This document shows positions 55,676 through 64,000 of a DNA stretch of 64,000 nucleotides, piece after piece (the stretch's first letter is position 1; each line of letters starts with the position of its first letter). Location of the stretch: positions 67,801,903-67,865,902 of the forward strand of contig CM055265.1 of NCBI GenBank assembly GCA_029237695.1, given 5' to 3'. The translations under genes were made by a program, and so were the position numbers. Below the pieces are notes generated by a model. The model ran no database searches and was not told the origin of the DNA. It saw nothing but the letters and a program-made list of their open reading frames with translations. Source of the stretch: Conchocele bisecta. Taxonomy: Eukaryota > Mollusca > Bivalvia > Lucinida > Thyasiridae.

Positions 55676-55845
55676 GCCGGCAGTGAACAGTGTTGATAAC
55701 TATCGTGTGCCGGCAGTGAACAGTGTTGATAACTATCGTGTGCCGGCAGTGAACAGTGTTGATAACTATCGTGTGCCGGCAGTGAACAGTGTTGATAACT
55801 ATCGTGTGCCGGCAGTGAACAGTGTTGATAACTATCGTGTGCCGG
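55676..55845 (+). repeat. 33-bp minisatellite, five identical copies
   Basis: GCCGGCAGTGAACAGTGTTG then ATAACTATCGTGT repeats five times without change, followed by a partial copy. The unit is a multiple of three, so it stays open, but the flanks are not coding. Confidence 0.95.
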
Positions 55846-56102
55846 AGTGCCGGATCTCTCTATCTACTCTTATCAGAAGGGAAATGTGTGAATAAGGAAA
55901 TGGGGCTTATGGCATTCATGACCAGTGCAGCTCCTGATTGGGTAGCACATTTCTTCACTCTAATCAGAGGTTAGAAGCATTATGGATGTTTCCCTGACTG
56001 AATAATATACAGTGTAGATTGATCAGACTCCCTCACCAATCACAGTAAGAAATAAGCCTCGTTTTGTCAGATTTTTGCCAACTTATTGTTCTTGCCTCTT
56101 CT

Positions 56103-56407
56103 GTGGCCGATTTCACCAATATTGCTAAGTATACTTATCTAGCTAAGTATACTTTGAGGGAGTAATCATTTACTTTTCCTTAAATGCATAATTTCATATA
56201 GAACTAACGACTGCATATTTGATTATTAAAAGTATGCAGAATTATGATACTGAATGTATTACATTATCACAGCCAAAATGGCTGTGATAATGTAATACAT
56301 TCAGTACAATAAAAATTAGTAAATTTATCCTTAAATTTAAAATTTCTCCTTCAAAGTGTACTTTATAGCAAGATAAGTGTACTTTACAATTTTGGTGAAA
56401 CCAGCTA
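56103..56407. mobile_element. Family B foldback MITE (reverse)
   Basis: GTGGCCGATTTCACCAATAT to AATTTTGGTGAAACCAGCTAC. Confidence 0.88.
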
Positions 56408-56475
56408 CAGGTTCTTGATAATATATTTACATACATAATATGGAGTGGGCAGTAGAATCATGACCCATATTTAAC

Positions 56476-56725
56476 TTAACCCTTAGACCGCAGCTCACAA
56501 CAATTGTCGTCTGCTGTTGCTTTTATATCTTGCCTTATTTCTCAATCAAACATGGTTTGACAGCACTTCAGAATCATTTCCAATGGAAATGATTCTGAAG
56601 TGCTGTCAAAGCATGTTGTAAATTATTCTAAAGTGCTGTCAAAGCATGTTTTTGATGATAAAAATGGACAATAGAAAATAAACAGCTGACAAAAAAAAAA
56701 AATAAGATAGCGGTTTAAGGGTTAA
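56476..56725. mobile_element. Family A MITE
   Basis: TTAACCCTTAGACCGCAGCT to GATAGCGGTTTAAGGGTTAA, with the core complete. Confidence 0.92.
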
Positions 56726-56845
56726 AATGTAATTTCTTGGTAATGATTGTGTTATGTCGTGTGCTTCATAACAGCTATACTTTGTATTGCTACATCTCCT
56801 TGACGAATATGCTGACCATTAACCTGGATTGAGCTAATTATTATG

Positions 56846-57008
56846 TGTGGCTGTGACTGGAGAAATAGGCTGATGGGATTTGTGACCAATGTATCTCTTG
56901 ATCAAATAAAATACGAACTGTATTGTTTGTTAGCATGACGGGCGTTTCGTTGATGCAATGGCGAACAGTGCAGATCCTGATCAGCCTGTGTGGATGCAGT
57001 CACAGCAA
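56846..57008. mobile_element. Family C fragment
   Basis: TGTGGCTGTGACTGGAGAAA through GATCCTGATCAGCCTGTGTG; the right arm is cut short. Another eroded C copy is at about 55895-56047. Confidence 0.7.
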
Positions 57009-57282
57009 GATTTAAGTTATATGAATCAAAGTGACAAATAACTTTTTGATCTTCTATCTATGGTAATATGCCACATTGCCTCTGTAGTTTGTCTATACTG
57101 GTTTACAGCAAACTCAGTCAGTAAATAATGTTAATTTATTTTCCTCAGTTTTTCGGAAATATTTCTCAATATTTTATTGAAATTTTACACTATTGTCAAA
57201 AATTATCTATGTGGTAAGGCGTATGAAGGCGTATAAAATTCACAACTCACAGCTGTTTGCTTACTAACCTGTTTCTTGGTTG

Positions 57283-57511
57283 TCTCGCCCACGTTAGTGG
57301 AAAGTGAGACATAGCGGTCACAATTCTGGCAGCGTCGTCGTCCTAGTAGTCGGCGTCAACAATTTTGGATGCACAGCCAAATTTTGATTATCTCCTGATT
57401 CGTCAGTTGAATCATTACCAAACTTCATCGCATTGATGGCTATCCACCCAGTGCCATATTGGTGACCTTGACCATTGTGGGTTAGACGCTCTCCGGTGAT
57501 CACCTTGTTTT
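57283..57511 (+). mobile_element. Short HINE-like element
   Basis: The 5' hairpin-like GTCTCGCCCACGTTAG..GAAAGTGAGAC is followed by CATAGCGGTCACAAT. It ends CTCCGGTGATCACCTTGTTT, as at 50860. About 80 nt separate its end from the PICALM exon at 57592. From 57010 to 57280 nothing was named. Confidence 0.6.
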
Positions 57512-57591
57512 TTATTAACATTCTATTTATGAGATAGCATATATTCTGCCTGTCTAGCCGTAACTTGGTATGTACGTGCATGTTCTAACAG

Positions 57592-57666
57592 TTGCCAGCC
57601 TGGATGTGTCGACAACTTTGACGTCGGCAATCCCGCTGACACCCTCCCCCACGACTACGCCGGCAG
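57592..57666 (+). CDS. PICALM: PICALM exon n (Thr/Ser/Pro-rich tail cassette)
   Basis: The acceptor is gcatgttctaacag and the donor is ggcag|gtattc. TT completes Leu, then it reads ASLDVSTTLTSAIPLTPSPT and TTPA. An alternative AG 7 nt downstream would give a stop in this frame, so the upstream AG is chosen. It is phase 1-1 and 75 nt long, so skippable. It is low-complexity and probably disordered. Confidence 0.8.
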
Positions 57667-57779
57667 GTATTCACTTTCTTCTACCTTTCCTGATTGGGCC
57701 ACGTGTCGAGGTTGCAACCAACATTGGCTAGCATCTGTCCATACATCATTCATTCATACAGCCTCCATCAATGTTATAG

Positions 57780-58630
57780 TGACTACATTACCAGGGGGGG
57801 GGGGGGAATTTTCAAGATATATCCTGAAATTGGGATTTGAGGTTCCTGATAATTGCAGAAAAATACTAATGTTTCTACATGGGAAGCAGACTTTTACGCA
57901 TTTGTGGGTGCAAACATATGTTTGTTTTGCATTTTTCAGCATATGGCATTTTGAACTGTTCCCACACCTGATGGTCATTCAAGTTTGACAGGAATACGAA
58001 ACGTCAGTGGATGACAATGATCCGTTTTTACTGTAATTTATCAGATAATGTTTATGACAAAGGAATATTCTGTAGGTCTTAAATTACGTTTATTGAGATT
58101 CAATACTGACATTTTTTCTGGTATATATATGAATGTTTTGGTAGACCTAGATCAAACTTGGTTGCTATATTTGCCATTTTGTGCATATATGCTCGATGTG
58201 GTTTCAATTACTCCTCTTATAACATCATATAAATGGAATTTTATTCTTGCCTGTCGTATGTTGTGCAGACTGATTACGTGTGTACCATGATGTAATTTCT
58301 ATGAATGTCTGTATGTAAATGTTTAAATTCATTTTAGGGTATAGCTATAGGGTTTCAGGGTTTCGTGATATAAGTGGCGCAATGTGTGACATAATTTTGA
58401 CAGTAAATGTTTGACTGAATTTGTTGACATACGGAGAATCAAATGCAGTAATTTACACGTTTCAGGTCACATGGTCACATTAAATGATATTTTTAAAACC
58501 TTATAACTCACAAAAATCTCATACCGCTTTTAGCTTGTTTCATGTGGATTCATGTATTTGATAAACTTGAATTTGACTGTACTTGATTCATGGCAGAAAC
58601 AGTAGACATAAATTACCCTTTATAAGCAGC
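57780..58630 (+). other. Intron stretch, unrecognised
   Basis: Includes a run of 13 G at about 57795. No gene or known repeat was seen. Confidence 0.5.
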
Positions 58631-58631
58631 T

Positions 58632-58860
58632 GGGGGCCGTTTCACTAAACTGTGTACGACTAAAATGTTCGTAAGTGCAAAATTATGATAGTCTGTAAAT
58701 TTCACATTAACAACTTTATTGGATTTACATTTATTGAACATAGGCTGCATATGCAGCCTATGCTCAATAAATGTAAGTCCAAATATTGACATTTCCAGAC
58801 TTTCCTAAATTTGCACTTACAAACATTTTAATTGTACAAAGTTTAGTGAAACGGCCCCCA
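58632..58860. mobile_element. Family D foldback MITE
   Basis: GGGGGCCGTTTCACTAAACT to AAGTTTAGTGAAACGGCCCC. Confidence 0.9.
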
Positions 58861-59238
58861 GAATAGAAAGCAAACATTTTTACATTTGATGTGCCCTGTT
58901 TTCTGCAAAACCTCATGCCATTTGATTGTTATTGAAGGAAAATCAAATAAAAACAACGTCAAACATGAGGCACACTTTTCCGATACCACATGATCCCAAA
59001 CCCTGTATTTGAGACTTGTTGCACTGTTTGTTGGCCAGACCTCTGTTTATATGTACATGTAGATCTTATGTAACAGCTTCCATCGCATACTAACCATTTA
59101 TGACGCTTATACTGCCATTTCTTAAAACGTTTGCTTAATATCTTGGCTGAAACGGATTTGATATTATCAGGATTATAGGTAGGCAAATTTACTAACATGC
59201 ATTGACTTGCATCTTGCATATCCTTTAGCTTGTATAAC

Positions 59239-59759
59239 TTAAAGGTACATGCCCACGTGCCAGGTTATAATATAGGGAGGTATACTTTTTTCGTCCATTT
59301 GTTACATATGACATTGTTAGTGTAAAATAAAGTCATTAACCATTTCCCGACGATATAATTGGCAGTATTACCGGTATACTTCGTATATCAAACAGGAATT
59401 TCCACACTGGTATCAGGGGCGATAACCGTGTTTCCTTAAAATGTTAACTGACATTACTATTTATTCTTTGTATTTACTTTTTGATGTGCAATGATCAAAG
59501 TCTATAATCTGTCGAAAATATCAGGTTACTCATTTAATTAGTATAAATAATTAAAAAGTGACATGCATCATTTGCATATGAAAATAGCATGATACCACCG
59601 CGCGTCACTATCAGTAGAATAAATATTACTAAGTGATTACCGGTATATCTGTATAGCGAGCACTCACACTTTTTAGAACTGGTGGAATAGTGACACAATT
59701 ATACACTTATTTAATTCCTATAAAGAACATTTTATAACTGAGTGGGCATATACCTTTAA
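59239..59759. mobile_element. Family L element, TTAA-like flanks
   Basis: TTAAAGGTACATGCCCACGT to GAGTGGGCATATACCTTTAA inverted ends. The interior resembles 42140-42565 in opposite orientation. Confidence 0.75.
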
Positions 59760-59842
59760 TATATTAATTGTCTGTCACTGACTCAATTTTCAATTTATAC
59801 AGGTTGTTTAACTAATATTTAATGCTGCAATTATTTCCATAG

Positions 59843-59992
59843 TTTCGGCACCGGCCCCCAACTATGACCCCTATGAGGCCTTCTCTGGCCTGGCTGCCAT
59901 GGGAACCCCTCCTAGTGGGGGCACCCTAGAGGGGCTGGGAGGGGGACTGTTGGGGCCGGCCACGGGTTCGGACAGTGGTAGTCCGGCAAAAG
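59843..59992 (+). CDS. PICALM: PICALM exon o (Gly-rich tail cassette, 50 codons)
   Basis: The acceptor is caattatttccatag and the donor is aaaag|gtgcgt. TT completes Val, then it reads SAPAPNYDPYEAFSGLAAMG, TPPSGGTLEGLGGGLLGPAT and GSDSGSPAK. The LEGLGGGLLGP part resembles the Gly/Leu segment in family tails. It is strongly GC-rich against an AT-rich intron. It is phase 1-1 and 150 nt long. Confidence 0.87.
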
Positions 59993-60375
59993 GTGCGTCT
60001 CGGTGTGGTGTAGATAGAGACGTTGTGTATCAATTTGGTTCGAGGTACAAAAGGGATCTTAGGATATTTGTGACACGCATAGCACCAGATCAGACTGCAC
60101 ATCTGTGCAGTCTGATTTGGTCCTATGCTGTTCACCGTACACAGGTTTTCCTCACAGTATATTTAGTTAGTTATATAGCTCCGGCTTAAAATGACCTCAG
60201 CTGTTGGCAGGCTGTTAAACACCATTAAATAAATAAATAAATTAGCATATTTTATTTATTTGGCTCTAAGAATGTCCCATACACGGAATGTGCCTGTATA
60301 TGGCATTCAATCACAGTTGTTGCATAAAATAGGCGCTCTGCACAGTGTATTAACACAGTGTAATAAAATCTAGTG

Positions 60376-60520
60376 TAGGACATTATCCCCCCTATATATT
60401 ATAGACAGGTAGGACATTATCCCCCCCATTGAAAATCCTGGGTAGGACATTATCACCCCCCCCTCTCCCACATTGAACATCACGGGTAGGACATTATCCC
60501 CCCCCATTGAAAATCTGTTA
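60376..60520 (+). repeat. Four-copy repeat, GTAGGACATTATCCCCCC
   Basis: GGTAGGACATTATCMCCCCC followed by CATTGAAAATCCTGG recurs at about 40-bp steps. Confidence 0.8.
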
Positions 60521-60524
60521 CATT

Positions 60525-61320
60525 TATATCGGTTACAAGAGCCCCTACACACTTCAGACTGCCGCGCTTAGAGAATTCCCATCTTATTCATGTTATTATA
60601 GGAATGAATGGCCTTTTTGTGGAATTTATCGGGGTATAAACTTGGAAAAGTCGCGGGAATACTGGACGAAGGCCTTCCGGCCTCGTTTACTGGGATATAA
60701 ATTTTGGACGGAGACTTGCTACGGACCAATCAAATGTTATGGAATTGTGTAAATATTTTTGTGCTGGAATTATTGATGATTTAGATTCCTTCTTCAGCTG
60801 ATGACAAACTTTTATTCAGCACTGAAAGGGTTAAAAATATTCTATTACTATTCTAATTTTGCATGGTGATCAGAATCCTAAGATACCTTTTGTTCCTAGC
60901 ACGTATTCATCAGGTAATTCACTAGTCATTGACCGAATATACATTGACAGATTGCAAAATGCTGTACCCAGGATTGATGTTGATACAATGTGTCAGGGTC
61001 AATCCAAATTTGAAAACTATTTTTTGCTGACTAACAAACCCATCATTTTACATGTGCATTTCTTAGCATAAATCAATACCTGATTATTAGAGTACTAGGC
61101 TAGTGTATTTTTATATCCAGTTTATCAGACTCGGCTTGGAAACGGATGGTGACCCTCGGAATTCTTACATGGTTTCTAGCTTCGCCTGATAAACTTTGTA
61201 TCAAAAGGCACTAACCTGGTAGTTTCTGTATTTGTGGTCACACTAGTTCAGCTGATGCATGTTAAACATGTAAAACACACCTGTAATAAGTTTGCAGTAA
61301 ATTACAGAGCGTTATAATTA
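60525..61320 (+). other. Intron stretch, unrecognised
   Basis: Short open frames are present but none shows family similarity or repeat identity. Confidence 0.45.
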
Positions 61321-61331
61321 TCCGTCACCAA

Positions 61332-61803
61332 CCTTGTAACTCGTAAACCGTACTAGTTACAGACTTGAAACTTTGTATGTAGCTTTCTTATGATGAGTTG
61401 ATGAGCAAAGTTTATTTTGATTTTTGATTCGACCCCCAGTTAATGGATTATCTTCCCTTTTTCAACTTAGAATTTGGCAATTATGCCTTGTAACTCGTAA
61501 ATATTTTAAACCATAATAGCTACAGATCTTAAACTTGGTATGTAGCTTCCTTATGATGAGTAGATGCACTAAATTTATTTCGATTTTTGATTCGACCCCC
61601 AGATGGATTATCTCCCCCTTTTCGACTTAGAATTTCACCATTTTGCCTTGTAACTTGTAAAACTTCTAAACCGTAATATGTGGAGGCTTGATGCTTGGTA
61701 TGATGTAGCTTCTTTAAGGTGTGTAGATGCACACAGTGAATTTCTATTTTTGCTTTGACAGTCAGCCATGGATTACCTCCCCCTTTTGGACTTGGAATTT
61801 TGC
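61332..61803 (+). repeat. Three-copy tandem repeat, about 155-160 bp
   Basis: CCTTGTAACTYGTAAA starts at 61332, 61486 and 61646; each unit also has TTGRTATGTAGCTT and GATTATCTYCCCTTTTT. Divergence of about 15-20 percent is estimated by eye. Confidence 0.8.
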
Positions 61804-62244
61804 CTCGTTTACTATCAAAGCGATATGTGGGGCATCCGTGATAACAATGCCCTCGTTATACTGGTTTATTCAAACACTCAAATGTTATATTTGTCTGTAC
61901 ATTTGGGAAAATAGGACATGAGCGGATGGGCAGTATTAGCCGACTTGGCAGTATTTGTGGTAGCATAGAATGTATTGTGTAGTTGTTCAGTTGGTGTAGA
62001 CACAATGTCCAACTGTATCTGTATTATTGTATGTGACCGTGTGATATGTTTGTACTGATATTGCATGGCTAGCCAGGTTTTGACGTTTCACTACTGAAGA
62101 TTACAGGTATCATCTTCTACTAAAAGTCTACCAATGTTTCATGTCCACAATGTTCCATGCAGTGACAAGAACATAACATTCAAGCTGTGTCTCAGTGTTG
62201 CATACAATATTTGAGGTTACAGTCTTTTAACTATTCAGTGCTTG

Positions 62245-62468
62245 TAACCCTTAGACCGCTACACACAACAATTGTCGTCTGCTGTTGCTTTTATATCTTG
62301 CCTTATTTCTCAATAAAAACATGTTTTGACAGCACTTCAGAATCATTTCCAATGGAAATGATTCTGAAGTGCTGTCAAAGCATGTTGTAAATTATTCTAA
62401 AGTGCTGCCAAAGCATGTTTTTGATGATAAAAATGGAAAATAGAAAATAAACGGCAGACGACAAAAAA
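62245..62468. mobile_element. Family A MITE, right end missing
   Basis: TAACCCTTAGACCGCTACAC through AAACGGCAGACGACAAAAAA; it lacks the GATAGCGG end. The DNA from 62470 to 62900 shows no other named feature except the microexon. Confidence 0.85.
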
Positions 62469-62904
62469 TGGTGAAAATAGTTCTTAGCTGAAAAAGCCAA
62501 TGTCCCTTAAAATGTAACAATCACCCCTTCAATTATATTGGGAAATGGTCCAAAACCTTGAAATTGTCACCTGGCATTGTCAATTTTACCAATAGAAAGT
62601 GCTTAAAATGCTGTTCCTACTGAAATGTGCCTTATATCTGTCAGTTGTCAGTGCTCGTCTTTATTCTAATAAATGCCCCAGAGACCCTGGAGACACATAT
62701 TTCTGAATGGCACGAAACATAAAAAAACTGTTGATGTTTGAAATTACTGAACTATGTGATTACATAACGTTTGCCGAAAATATAGGACTGGACTACTATG
62801 AGCATAAATATGGTATACATTTTATTATATGTTCCCTGTGTTTGTCTTGTGTAACCATGTCTTGCTGACGTTTGTGTCTTTATACCCCGCCTCCGTACTT
62901 GAAG

Positions 62905-62940
62905 GATTTGGTGACGTCAGCCAAAAACCGGCCAGTCCAG
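62905..62940 (+). CDS. PICALM: PICALM microexon p (12 codons)
   Basis: The acceptor is cctccgtacttgaag and the donor is ccag|gttagt. Joined in phase 1 to the previous exon it reads GFGDVSQKPASP. It is 36 nt, phase 1-1, and preceded by a pyrimidine-rich tract. The call rests only on frame, borders and composition. It is the last recognisable exon in the window. Confidence 0.55.
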
Positions 62941-62947
62941 GTTAGTT

Positions 62948-63140
62948 TAACCCTTACAAGGCCGAATTAAATTTTGTCGTCTGCTGTTTATTTTTTATTT
63001 TCCATTTTTCTCATGAAATACATGGTTTGACAGCATTTTAGAATCTAAAATGCTGCCAAACAATGTTTTTATTGAGAGAACAGACGAAATATGGAACAAC
63101 AGCAGACGACACTTTTCGGTTCCCGCATTCTAAGGGTTAA
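62948..63140. mobile_element. Family A' MITE, core partly deleted
   Basis: TTAACCCTTACAAGGCCGAA to CCCGCATTCTAAGGGTTAA. It starts 8 nt after the donor of the PICALM microexon. Confidence 0.83.
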
Positions 63141-63157
63141 ATGCAATAACAGTGTAT

Positions 63158-63297
63158 TACCCTTAGAAATACGGGAAACCGAAAATTGTCGTCTGCTGCT
63201 GTTTGATATTTCCGTCAAACCATGTTTTTGATAAGAAAAATTGAAAATAAAAAATAGATAGCGGATAACAAATTTTAATTGAGCATTGTAGGGTTAA
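63158..63297. mobile_element. Family A' MITE, deleted centre
   Basis: TTACCCTTAGAAATACGGG to GAGCATTGTAGGGTTAA. Confidence 0.7.
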
Positions 63298-63438
63298 AAA
63301 TGATAATACACAAGTAAAATAAACATTCAAATAAGATCTCCACAGAAATCATGCGAGCGAGTTCATCAGTACAAATTCAGTGTATGATGCTGTGCTTATA
63401 CAATAAATACAATTCAGCTATTGTGTTTATTTTATATT

Positions 63439-63512
63439 GATGGTCTAGTAACATAAGGTCGTAAGTGCTATGCTTTAGCATAGCACTTACGACCTTATGT
63501 TACTAGACCATC
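63439..63512. repeat. Perfect 74-bp palindrome
   Basis: GATGGTCTAGTAACATAAGG..GTGCTATGC and its exact reverse complement, separated by at most a base or two. Confidence 0.92.
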
Positions 63513-63593
63513 GATATGATATTTATTAAATGCATTTAGTAATTTCAGTCATAAGTTTTCAGCCTCCATTACGTGATTGTCCATTAACTCATT

Positions 63594-63806
63594 ACATGCG
63601 GAATACACCTTTGTGGGTATGAAATTTTCTAAATATTTTATTTTTCTTATTTGTCAAAGAAAGTATATGTTGTGACCTCTCATTTGAACCGTCTTGACGA
63701 GACGGTTCAAATGGTGGTCACGACATATACTTTTAAACACATGTAAAGAAAATATTTAGAATTTTCCACAAACAAAATGGCATATCCTCAGCGTGAAATG
63801 GGTTAA
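63594..63806. mobile_element. Family G MITE, TTAA-flanked
   Basis: TTAACTCATTACATGCGG to CAGCGTGAAATGGGTTAA; core arms GAACCGTCTT and GAGACGGTTC (63687-63709). Confidence 0.88.
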
Positions 63807-64000
63807 GTAACCCGATGGCATCACCTAATGTATAGTTGCTTTGTCTGATAACCACGTTTGTCTCGTCTTATGTACATCTAACCTCTTTCAGCCAGGTCTT
63901 GTTTGCAATCTTTTGATTACAATTAACCCATTCACATGGGATATTGTTTCATCGATTTCATATTATTTCTCCATATTTTATTTATGTCTCAACGAAAATA

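Larger units (their letters stand above)
2217..62940 (+). other. PICALM: PICALM/AP180-type clathrin assembly gene, partial (16 exons)
   Basis: The product is an endocytic adaptor. In this family an N-terminal ANTH domain binds PtdIns(4,5)P2 and small VAMP SNAREs, and an unstructured tail recruits clathrin, AP-2 and EH-domain proteins at coated pits. Sixteen + strand exons were joined by eye; all have AG/GT borders and compatible phases, giving 543 codons without a stop. Diagnostic ANTH peptides are [55 protein letters not shown] and [20 protein letters not shown]. The exon with the initiator Met and the basic phosphoinositide-binding tip is upstream of the window, and the C-terminal end and stop are downstream. 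Invertebrates generally have one such gene where vertebrates have PICALM and SNAP91, so the symbol denotes orthology to the pair. Introns range from about 1.1 to 17.5 kb and are packed with MITEs. Confidence 0.96.

Noticed and set aside
55560..55895. 111-codon frame containing five copies of PAVNSVDNYRV
   Set aside because: The repeat length keeps any open frame open; flanking sequence is family A MITE and non-coding intron.
57598..57666. Alternative acceptor at GTTGCCAG for the exon at 57592
   Set aside because: Joining there in phase 1 leads to a stop codon after a few residues, while the upstream AG keeps the frame open.

Overview
This is a 64 kb AT-rich piece of animal genome. It carries most of one split gene on the + strand, buried in short transposable elements. 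The gene encodes a PICALM/AP180-type clathrin assembly protein (vertebrate PICALM and SNAP91, fly lap, worm unc-11). I can place 16 coding exons between 2217 and 62940. Each has AG/GT borders, and the codon phases agree at all 15 internal junctions, giving 1629 nt or 543 codons. The exon with the start codon and the N-terminal lysine-rich phosphoinositide-binding tip lies upstream of the window. The last exon(s) and the stop codon lie downstream. The host looks like a bivalve mollusc. The basis is the density of short palindromic MITEs, two tRNA-derived SINE types with mollusc-like bodies, and short rolling-circle-like elements carrying tandem arrays. The species is inference.

Layout: exons 2 to 8 (2217-18182) encode most of the ANTH domain. 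Exons 9 and 10 (35706-35785, 39745-39865) finish it and add a charged helix. Small exons from 44551 on encode the disordered C-terminal tail, with a DLL motif (46303-46371), two NPF motifs and a Gln-Asn repeat (52055-52343), and Gly/Ser/Thr/Pro-rich cassettes (54173-62940). The largest intron, 18183-35705, is 17.5 kb and nearly solid repeat. No other convincing protein-coding gene, functional tRNA gene, transposase or CRISPR array was seen.

Most of the intronic DNA belongs to recurring families, lettered here for reference. A and A' are TTAA-flanked MITEs starting CCCTTAGACCGC or CCCTTAGAATGCG. B has GTAGCC..ATTTCATCA ends. C has GTGGCTGTGACTGGAGAAAT ends. D is a near-perfect foldback starting GGGGGCCGTTTCACTAAAC. 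E and E' start AGAGCTCCAG or AGGGCTCCAG. F is TTAA-flanked with CACCCCTAAGTAACTGG. G is TTAA-flanked with GGTTCAAATG hairpins. K is TTAA-flanked with GCATGCAAAGAGTTAA. L starts AAAGGTACATGCCCAC. M has ATGTGATTTTGTAC ends. There are also pogo/Tigger-like and hAT-like MITEs and Helitron/HINE-like elements with tandem arrays.

The most notable points are these. (1) Several MITE families with unrelated tips share one central hairpin design, a 10-nt arm of form GAAYYRWKTC around 3-5 nt. (2) Several elements lie inside others up to three or four levels deep, and the target can be rejoined by eye (10444-13405, 18335-21346, 34380-35612, about 36364-39705). (3) Two different tandem arrays (about 147 bp and about 169 bp units) repeat a GGTCAAGGTCA core that matches a nuclear-receptor extended half-site. 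(4) Some insertions lie within about 35-90 nt of PICALM splice acceptors.
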